Source: an uncultured Clostridia bacterium
Lineage (GTDB): Bacteria; Bacillota; Clostridia; TANB77; CAG-508
DNA length: 23,251 bases
NCBI GenBank assembly: GCA_947629995.1
Contig: CANRFX010000009.1
Span: 1-23,251, forward strand
Direction of reading: 5' to 3'
A model generated the notes under the pieces. That model worked only from the letters and a program-made list of their open reading frames with translations, was not told the DNA's origin and did not search any database. A program made the translations under genes and the position numbers. This document shows, in pieces, positions 8,983-14,789 of this stretch. Each line of letters begins with the position of its first letter. Position 1 is the stretch's first letter.

Positions 8983-9870
8983 ATGGAACTAAAATATAAT
9001 ATTCAAAAAAATGATATAAACGAAACAATAAACAGTATTTTGACTAGTAAACTAAAAATATCAACAAGGCTTTTAAATAAACTAATTAGACAAAAAAATA
9101 TCTATTTAAATGGAAAGCTTTGTGACACAAGAAATAAAGCTTTAGAAAATGATATTATAACTGTAAACTTGGATTATGAAGAAAACAACTCTAATATTGT
9201 GCCAACAAAAATGGATTTAAAAATAATATATGAAGATGAATGGATGCTAGTAGTAGATAAACCTGCAAAAATTCCAATTCATCCATCTAGAATGCATTTT
9301 ACTGATTCTTTATCAAATAGAATTAAATTTTATTTTGATTCAATTGGTTTGGCTAAAAAAATAAGGCCAGTAAATAGACTTGACATAGATACTTCTGGCA
9401 TAGTTATTTTTGCTAAATGTGAATATATACAAGAATGTTTAATTAAACAAATGATTTCAAAAACTCTTAAAAAGGAATACCTTTGTTTAGTAACTGGCAT
9501 TTTAGAAAACAAAAAAGGAACAATAGCATTTCCTATTTGTAGAAAACCTGGAAGTATAATCGAAAGATGTGTTGATATAAAAAATCTAAATAGCAAACCT
9601 TGTATTACAAACTATGAAGTAATTTCTGAATTTAAAAATTATAGTTTAGTAAAATGTTATCTACAAACTGGAAGAACTCATCAAATTCGAGTACATATGC
9701 GAGAAATTTTTCATCCGTTATTAGGAGATACTCTATATGGTACAAAATCAAATTTAATAGATAGACAAGCTCTGCACAGTTATAAAATTGAATGTGTTCA
9801 CCCTATTAACAATAAACCTTTAATTTTAGAAAGTAGTTTACCAAGTGATATGGAATGCCTAATAAAATGA
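8983..9870 (+). CDS. RluA-family RNA pseudouridine synthase
   Basis: Isomerises uridine to pseudouridine in rRNA or tRNA; the exact target (RluC, RluD or RluA-like) cannot be told from sequence alone. 295 residues. An N-terminal S4-like RNA-binding region (STRLLNKLIRQKNIYLNGKL, about 27-46) precedes the catalytic domain. The catalytic motif is RPVNRLDIDTSGIVIFAK (about 127-144), where the Asp of RLD is the nucleophile. The C-terminal YLQTGRTHQIRVHM and GDTLYGTK blocks are typical. GGAG 12 nt upstream supports the start. Convergent with trxA, with a shared terminator hairpin between them. Confidence 0.92.
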   Translation: MELKYNIQKNDINETINSILTSKLKISTRLLNKLIRQKNIYLNGKLCDTRNKALENDIITVNLDYEENNSNIVPTKMDLKIIYEDEWMLVVDKPAKIPIHPSRMHFTDSLSNRIKFYFDSIGLAKKIRPVNRLDIDTSGIVIFAKCEYIQECLIKQMISKTLKKEYLCLVTGILENKKGTIAFPICRKPGSIIERCVDIKNLNSKPCITNYEVISEFKNYSLVKCYLQTGRTHQIRVHMREIFHPLLGDTLYGTKSNLIDRQALHSYKIECVHPINNKPLILESSLPSDMECLIK

Positions 9871-9875
9871 AATAA

Positions 9876-9895
9876 AAGCACTTTTTATAGTGCTT
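9876..9895. terminator. Bidirectional terminator between the RluA gene and trxA
   Basis: A 7-bp stem (AAGCACT 9876-9882 with AGTGCTT 9889-9895), flanked by A-rich sequence on the left and T-rich on the right. It overlaps the last codons and stop of trxA. Confidence 0.7.
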
Positions 9896-10193
9896 CTATT
9901 ATTTCATTTTTATCTGTTACGCCAATAAAAGTTTTTTCAACTTCTCCATTATTCATAATTATAATAGTTGGTATTGACATTACATCATATTCCATTGCCA
10001 AGTCTTGATTTTCATCTACATTAACTTTTCCTACTTTAATTTCTTCTCCTTTTTCATCTGCAATTTCATCAATTACTGGTGACATCATTTTACATGGTCC
10101 ACACCAATCTGCATAAAAATCAATTAAAACTTTTTTGTCTGATTTTAATACCTCTTCCTCAAAATTTTCTGTTGTTATTTTTAAAACACTCAT
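9885..10193 (-). CDS. trxA: Thioredoxin
   Basis: Small dithiol reductant that passes electrons from thioredoxin reductase to target proteins. 102 residues. The active site is DFYADWCGPCKMM (about residues 25-37) with the redox pair Cys-Gly-Pro-Cys, and the cis-proline loop is MSIPTIII. It lies 44 bp downstream of trxB in an ogt-trxB-trxA run, so it is co-expressed with its reductase. A strong GGAGGAAAAA Shine-Dalgarno precedes the ATG. Confidence 0.97.
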   Translation of the reverse strand: MSVLKITTENFEEEVLKSDKKVLIDFYADWCGPCKMMSPVIDEIADEKGEEIKVGKVNVDENQDLAMEYDVMSIPTIIIMNNGEVEKTFIGVTDKNEIIEAL

Positions 10194-10237
10194 TATTTTT
10201 TCCTCCTTTATTTTTATATATTAAATTTTAAATTAAT

Positions 10238-11105
10238 TTACTCTTTTTTTCTTAGGTCTTTTCCGACTTGTAGTCCTGCTGTTGCTCCATCGTAAACTGC
10301 TTTTGAAATTTGAAGCAATCCTCCTGTACAATCTCCGGCAAGCATAAATTCCTTTTATGTTTGTTTGCATATTTTCATTTACTACTATTTCGTCATTTTT
10401 TAATAAAATTCCTAGTTTTTTTGCAAAGTCTGTACTTCCTGCTACTCCTTGTGCAACAAAGATTCCATCAAATTTTTGGCTTGTCCCGTCTTGGAATTTG
10501 ATACTTTCTACTTTTTGGTCTCCCTCTATTTCTTCTATTTTTTTTGTTTCTATTTTTACATTATCTACTCTCCAATTAGGTTTTTCTTCGCCATTTGTTA
10601 ATACTGTTATATCTTGTACTAAATTTAGTAACTCATTTACTTCTGAAAGTGCATATCTTCCATTTCCAATTAAAGCAACTTTTTTATTTTTATAAAAGAA
10701 ACCATCACATACTGCACAATAGCTAACGCCTTTACCTTCAAATTCTTGGATTCTTTTTATATTTGGCCTTCTTTTTTTATTTCCTGTAGCTAGTATTATT
10801 GCTTTAGCTATATAAGTTTTTCCTTGTGCTGTTACAACTTCAAATTCTTTTTCTTTTGGAATTATATTTATTACTTCATTTTCTTCTAATTCTACTCCTA
10901 AATTTCTAGCCTGTTTTATTCCATTTTCATATAATTTTTTTCCATCAATTCCGTTTTCAAACCCATAATAATTTTCTATTTTTTCGGTTTTAATTAAATT
11001 TGATATATCTTGATAAAGAATTAAGGTTTTTAAGTTTGCACGTACTGTGTATAGACTCGCAGATATCCCTGCTGGTCCACCACCTATAATAATTACATCA
11101 TACAT
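10238..11105 (-). CDS. trxB: Thioredoxin reductase, one CGGA recoding site
   Basis: FAD-dependent reductase that transfers electrons from NADPH to thioredoxin. The decoded length is 288 residues, slightly short of the usual 300-320. FAD-binding GGGPAGISASLYTVRA lies at residues 8-23, the redox motif CAVCDGFF in the middle, and the pyridine-nucleotide loop ALIGNGRYALSE after it. The frame breaks at position 10337: GIYAC is followed by CGG and then continues one base later as DCTGGLLQISKAVYDGATAG, the family's C-terminal FAD block. Reading CGGA (10337 down to 10334) as Gly257 yields the invariant ACGDCTGG. Without the shift the tail is nonsense of about 33 residues. The ATG overlaps the end of ogt by 8 bp, implying translational coupling. 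Confidence 0.94.
10334..10337 (-). other. CGGA recoding site in trxB
   Basis: Context TGC-CGGA-GAT on the minus strand. Four-base reading gives A-C-G-D-C, the FAD-contacting GD motif of thioredoxin reductases. Confidence 0.88.
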
Positions 11106-11562
11106 TTTCCTTCTCCAATTCTAATAAAAATTTTTTCATTTTTAATCCTAAAGCATATCCTATCATCTTTCCATTTGTTCCTATTACTCTATGACATGGA
11201 ATTAAAATGGGAATTGGATTATTATGATTTGCCATACCAACTGCTCTAAATGCTTTTGGATTTTCTATTTGTTCTGCTATCTGTTTATATGTTTTTACTT
11301 GTCCATATGGAATAGTAAGTAATGCTTTCCAAACTTTTTTGTTGAAGTCCGTTCCTTGTGGGTTTAACGGAATATCAAATTTTTTTCTTTTTCCACTTAA
11401 ATATTCTTCTAATTGTTTTGCTGTTTTATTTAATATCTCCGTATTTTTTATTACAATGTCATTTTTATTTTCATCATTTATTTGAATTTCGATAATTTCA
11501 TTTTTTTCTTCTACTATTAATATTTTTCCGAGTTTTGTGTTTATTATTTTTCCATATTTCAT
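11098..11562 (-). CDS. ogt: Methylated-DNA--protein-cysteine S-methyltransferase
   Basis: Repairs O6-alkylguanine by irreversible transfer of the alkyl group to its own cysteine. 154 residues. The acceptor motif IPCHRVIG lies at about residues 120-127. The helix-turn-helix part KKVWKALLTIPYGQVKTYKQ and the KAFRAVGMANHNNPIP block are typical. First gene of the ogt-trxB-trxA run, preceded by an AAGGAG Shine-Dalgarno. A TAAAAT -10-like box (11589-11594, minus) lies 27 bp upstream, without a convincing -35. Confidence 0.95.
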   Translation of the reverse strand: MKYGKIINTKLGKILIVEEKNEIIEIQINDENKNDIVIKNTEILNKTAKQLEEYLSGKRKKFDIPLNPQGTDFNKKVWKALLTIPYGQVKTYKQIAEQIENPKAFRAVGMANHNNPIPILIPCHRVIGTNGKMIGYALGLKMKKFLLELEKENV

Positions 11563-11632
11563 TTTGGTACTCCTTAAATATTGTTTCCATTTTACTACAA
11601 ATTTATAAAAAAATAAAGTATTTAATATAAAA

Positions 11633-11667
11633 AAGAAAGACTTCCTAAAAAAGTAAGAGCCTTTCTT
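11633..11667 (-). terminator. Terminator of the cwlJ-gerQ operon
   Basis: AAGAAAG (11633-11639) pairs with CTTTCTT (11661-11667) with partial inner pairing. On the minus strand the hairpin is followed by a run of six T. It sits just past the gerQ stop. Confidence 0.7.
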
Positions 11668-11674
11668 AAATTTT

Positions 11675-11983
11675 TTAGTAACCTCTATACATTCCTGTTG
11701 TTGAAATGGTTACAAATTTTATCGAATAAATATCACAATAGACTAAACTATCATTTTCAAGAGATCGAAGCAAAATATAACTTGCACCTACATCTGCCAA
11801 AATTCCTATTCTATCTACTAAGTTATTTGTGCCAATTAGAAATTCTACTCTCATTAATCTACCAATATATTCTCGTAAAAAAGCTGGTGTATAGATAGAA
11901 TTGGTTAAAATTTCAGGCGAATCTTGATTGATATTTACTTGTCTTGTTTCTCTTTTGTTTTGTGGTTCTTCAAAACTAGGCAT
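11675..11983 (-). CDS. gerQ: Spore coat / germination protein GerQ-like
   Basis: 102 residues from the ATG at 11981-11983, which has a strong AGGAGGAG Shine-Dalgarno; an upstream in-frame ATG at 12056-12058 would overlap cwlJ and has none. The N-terminus is polar and low in complexity. The C-terminal domain (about 39-98: AFLREYIGRLMRVEFLIGTN, then GASYILLRS and YCDIYSIKFVTI) resembles the GerQ coat domain, including the Y-x-x-x-(L/I)-x-R opening and the YILL / IYSIKFV strand pair. GerQ is needed in Bacillus for CwlJ to be placed in the spore coat. Here it directly follows a CwlJ-type hydrolase gene, which supports the call. Similarity is judged by eye. Confidence 0.7.
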   Translation of the reverse strand: MPSFEEPQNKRETRQVNINQDSPEILTNSIYTPAFLREYIGRLMRVEFLIGTNNLVDRIGILADVGASYILLRSLENDSLVYCDIYSIKFVTISTTGMYRGY

Positions 11984-12008
11984 TTTTTCTCCTCCTTCTA
12001 TAATATAT

Positions 12009-12350
12009 TTACGTTTGTGAATATTTAGAAGTTGGACGATAAAAGCAATGTTTTCCAAGTCTTGTATGAAATGTACCGAGAACCATTACTTGGAAATGTA
12101 GTGCTACAATTTGGCCTAAACGGATTTAAGTACCACAAACATTCCCCAATTTCATTTAATTTATTTCCAGATAAAGCCCAATCTGCAATATAGTAATGAA
12201 TTTCAGTTGGATTCATGTTATAGATATTTTGTGGATTATACTGGTTTCTTAATGTATCTGTTGCTACTGCCTTCATGCCGATTATCTCCTTCTCCGTCCT
12301 GCTTCACATTGTATTATTCTTGCTAATAATTCCCTATCTGAATAAGCCAT
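12009..12350 (-). CDS. cwlJ: CwlJ/SleB-family spore cortex hydrolase with three CGG recoding sites
   Basis: A plain reading breaks this gene into scraps. When each in-frame CGGN is read as one Gly, a continuous 112-residue protein appears. It starts MAYSDRELLARIIQCEAGGE, then GDNGMKAVAT, then NPQNIYNMNPTEIHYYIADW, then CLWYLNPFRPNC and a C-terminal SNGSGTFHTRLGKHCFYRP block. This is the clostridial CwlJ/SleB cell-wall hydrolase pattern (lytic cleavage of spore cortex peptidoglycan at germination), with the catalytic Glu expected in QCEAGGEG. Sites: CGGA 12296-12293 (Gly19), CGGC 12280-12277 (Gly24), CGGT 12078-12075 (Gly91). The start has GGAAGTG upstream. Compared with relatives as I recall them (about 140 residues), a stretch of 30-40 residues seems missing between AVAT and NPQNIYN, so activity is uncertain. 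Followed 25 bp later by gerQ. Confidence 0.85.
12075..12078 (-). other. CGGT recoding site 3 in cwlJ
   Basis: Context TCT-CGGT-ACA on the minus strand, giving S-G-T-F-H-T-R and the HCFYRPT tail of clostridial CwlJ-like proteins. Confidence 0.85.
12277..12280 (-). other. CGGC recoding site 2 in cwlJ
   Basis: Context AAT-CGGC-ATG on the minus strand, giving D-N-G-M-K-A-V-A-T. It is in frame only if site 1 has already shifted, 13 nt upstream. Confidence 0.85.
12293..12296 (-). other. CGGA recoding site 1 in cwlJ
   Basis: Context GGA-CGGA-GAA on the minus strand, giving E-A-G-G-E-G at the catalytic motif. Triplet reading hits TAA four codons later. Confidence 0.85.
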
Positions 12351-12443
12351 AAAATCACTTCCAATAATAAAATTATATTAATCTTATATATAATTTGTTC
12401 CGTTTTTTTATTACCTATGTTATAATTTAATTGGTAATTGACT

Positions 12444-12471
12444 TTGAATATATTTTTTCTTGTGATATAAT
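12444..12471 (+). promoter_or_regulatory. Promoter of the murT-gatD operon
   Basis: TTGAAT (12444-12449), 16-bp spacer, TATAAT (12466-12471) with TG one base before it (extended -10). It lies 34 bp before the murT ATG. Confidence 0.7.
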
Positions 12472-12505
12472 AAAACACATAAAAGAACAAAAGGAGAAAA
12501 ATCTT

Positions 12506-13824
12506 ATGAAAAACTTTTTTATTATTCTTATTATAAAAATATCACATTTTGTATTAAAAATTATGAAAAAAAATGGCGGAAATATATTAGGCAAAATGGC
12601 ATATAAACTTAACCCTAATATGTTAAAAGATTTAAAAATAAGCTGTCCTATTATTGCTGTTACAGCAACAAATGGAAAAACTATGACAAATAATGCAATT
12701 GGGCATGTTTTTAAAACTGCTGGCAAAAAAGTAATTAGCAATACCGAAGGAAATAATATGGAAACTGGAATTTTATCAACACTTCTAAAATATTGCAATC
12801 TAACAGGGAAAATAAACGCAGATTATTTAATTTTTGAAGTTGACGAAGGTTATGTTCCAATTATATTTAAAAAATTAAAGTTAGATACTCTAGTTGTATT
12901 AGATTTCTTCCGCGATCAATTAGATAGAAATGGTGAGGTTGAATCTCTTATCTTAAAAATTAATGAATTTTTAAAAACATATACAGGAAATTTAATTTTA
13001 AATAATGATGATCCAAATGTAGCAAGACTTCGGACAAGCTAATCCAGAAAATGATAATGTATATTATTTTAGTGCTGAAAAATATGATTTTGCAACAACA
13101 AATATGAAAGAGGCTGGAGAAGGAAAATTTTGTCCATTTTGCAATAGTCGTATTGAATATGAATATTATCAATATTCTCACATTGGTAAATTCAAATGTC
13201 CAAATTGTAATTATGGTGATAATGAGATTTATAAACTAGCAACTAACATTGACTTAAAAAACAGAAAATTTGATGTAGATGGAATTACTTATCAAATAAA
13301 ATTTAATAGTATTTATAATATTTATAATTTTTTAGCTGTAATTACGTGCTGCAATCTTTATTCAATAGATACAGAAATTATAAAAAAATCTTTATCTACT
13401 TTCGTATTAAATAATGGTAGACTTGAAGAAATAACTATTCAAAATATTCCTACTGTAATTAATTTAGCTAAAAATCCAACAGGTTCTAATGTTAGTTTAA
13501 GAATTTTAAATGAAGATGATGATGAAAAAGAATTGTTATTTGTATTAAATGACAATGTCGCAGATGGGCATGATGTATCTTGGATTTGGGACATTAATTT
13601 TGACTCTTTAAATAATGTTAGCAGAATTGTAACTTCTCGGCACTCGTGCTTATGATATTGCAATTAGAATTAAAACTTCTGGATTTCCAGAGGATAAAAT
13701 AGAACCTTATTTAGATTTAAAAGAAGCAGTTAAAAGTTTCTATTCTACCAAAGTTAAAAAATATGTTATTGCAAACTATACTTCTTTACAACCTACTAGG
13801 CAAGAAATTTTAAAACTAAAATAA
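12506..13824 (+). CDS. murT: Lipid II isoglutaminyl synthase, MurT subunit, two CGG recoding sites
   Basis: With GatD it amidates the alpha-carboxyl of D-Glu in lipid II. The decoded length is 438 residues, normal for MurT. It has a Mur-ligase P-loop VTATNGKT (about residues 52-59), the EVDEG block, FFRDQLDRNGEV, a Cys4 zinc ribbon (Cys about 209, 212, 231, 234; CPFC and CPNC), and the C-terminal DUF1727 part with NPTGSN and SGTRAYDIAIR. Breaks: at 13031 the frame VARL meets CGGA and continues as QANPENDNVYYFS (Gly176); at 13638 IVTS meets CGGC and continues as TRAYDIAIRIK (Gly378). Start chosen at the ATG with AAGGAG 8 nt upstream. gatD follows after 33 bp. Confidence 0.93.
13031..13034 (+). 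other. CGGA recoding site 1 in murT
   Basis: Context CTT-CGGA-CAA, giving A-R-L-G-Q-A-N. Triplet reading ends at TAA two codons after the CGG codon. Confidence 0.88.
13638..13641 (+). other. CGGC recoding site 2 in murT
   Basis: Context TCT-CGGC-ACT, giving V-T-S-G-T-R-A-Y-D, the conserved MurT SG-x-R-AYD block. Triplet reading ends at TGA within five codons. Confidence 0.88.
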
Positions 13825-13857
13825 ACTAAATAAAATTATAAAGGAGTTTAAAATTTA

Positions 13858-14619
13858 ATGAAAGAATTAAAAATACTATATCTTTATCCTGATATCTTAG
13901 AATTATATGGTGATTATGGAAATATTCAAGTCTTACGATATCGTTTAGAAAAACGTGGTTTTAAAGCAATAATTGATACCTATTCAATTGGAGATATCCC
14001 ACCTGACTTTAGAACTTACGATTTAGTATTTGCAGGTCGGTCGGTGCTGACCAAGAACAAGGGATTTTATCAAAAGATTTAATAAAATATAAAGACTCTA
14101 TACAAAAAGCAATTGACGAAGGTGTCTTCTTTTTATTAATTTGTGGTGCTTATCAATTATTTGGTAAATACTACAAAGGTGTTGAAGGTGATATAATCCC
14201 TGGTTTAGAAATTTTTAATTATTATACAGAAGCAATTAATGATAGACGTAAAAGATGTATTGGAAATATAGTAATTGAAACAGAATTAAATGGCAAAAAA
14301 GCAAAAATCATAGGCTTTGAAAATCATGGTGGTCAAACCTTTAATATTGATACACCTTTTGGAGACGTATTATTTGGAAACGGCAACAAATTTGGAGACA
14401 CAAAAGAAGGATTTTGCACAAAAAATGTAATTGCAACATATTTACATGGTCCACTACTCTCTAAAAATCCAGAACTTACTGACTACATAATAAAATATTG
14501 TTTAGATCGAAAATACAACGAAAACATCTCTTTAGAGCCTTTAAATGATGAATTTGAGAACAAATGCAGAAATCAGCTAATTGGGTGTTTTTTGGGACGG
14601 GGTCAAAAAACACCTTTAA
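13858..14619 (+). CDS. gatD: Lipid II isoglutaminyl synthase, GatD glutaminase subunit, with consecutive CGGT sites
   Basis: Supplies ammonia from glutamine to MurT. LYLYPDILELYGDYGN at the N-terminus is the GatD signature. LLICGAYQLFG carries the catalytic Cys95, and ATYLHGPLL the catalytic His. At 14038-14045 the sequence is GCAGGT, then CGGT twice, then GCTGACCAAGAACAA. Reading both as Gly gives FAGGGADQEQ, the conserved substrate-site loop (Gly61, Gly62). A third in-frame CGG (CGGG, 14598-14601) lies where the repeat at 14584 has replaced the natural 3' end; with the same rule the protein ends at TAA 14617-14619 (about 252 residues). If that CGG is read as Arg, translation runs about 50 residues through the palindrome, ending near 14752. 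AAGGAG precedes the ATG. I give the end predicted by the four-base rule. Confidence 0.92.
14038..14045 (+). other. Two adjacent CGGT recoding sites in gatD
   Basis: Two four-base units side by side (14038-14041 and 14042-14045). Both must be read as Gly to give A-G-G-G-A-D-Q-E-Q. Skipping only one leaves the frame wrong. Confidence 0.9.
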
Positions 14620-14789
14620 CTAGGATTGTTGGTTGTCGTTGGGGTTGTCGTTGGGTGTCGTTGGGGACGGAGCTTTTTGACAATTGTCAAAAAGCTCCGT
14701 CCCCAACGACAACCCCAACGACAACCAACGACCCAATTTGCATCCAAAAATGACAAAAGGTGTTTTTTGACCCCGTCCCAAAAAACACC
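14584..14789. repeat. Nested palindromic repeat between gatD and nrdD (likely bidirectional terminator)
   Basis: Two 31-bp elements in inverted orientation (14584-14614 and 14759-14789) are exact reverse complements, and each is itself a hairpin: 11-bp stem GGTGTTTTTTG / CAAAAAACACC with a 9-nt loop. Between them lies a 56-bp perfect palindrome (14656-14711) centred on CAATTG with the GGGGACGGAGC core. Around it are several GTTGTCGTTGG / CCAACGACAAC units (14630-14665 and 14701-14733). The element fills the space between two convergent genes, supplying the last codons of gatD and abutting the nrdD stop. It shares its core with the repeats at 5735-5874. Confidence 0.85.
14598..14601 (+). other. 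CGGG, in-frame CGG at the gatD 3' end (untested fifteenth site)
   Basis: Context TTG-GGA-CGGG-GTC inside the loop of a repeat hairpin. A shift here leads to TAA at 14617-14619. The protein family gives no reference sequence at this point, so the shift is predicted from the rule, not shown. Confidence 0.5.

Noticed and set aside
9330..9596. Antisense ORFs inside housekeeping genes (for example opposite the RluA gene, trxB and rel)
   Set aside because: Hydrophobic shadows typical of the strand opposite AT-rich genes, without ribosome sites or conserved motifs.
11675..12058. Longer 127-codon version of the GerQ-like gene
   Set aside because: The upstream ATG overlaps the decoded cwlJ tail and has no ribosome site; the internal ATG at 11981-11983 has a strong one.
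12009..14619. Pseudogene decay of cwlJ, murT and gatD
   Set aside because: Apart from the CGG sites there are no stops, other frameshifts or loss of catalytic residues across the decoded proteins, and promoters and ribosome sites are intact. Only the internal gap in CwlJ remains odd.
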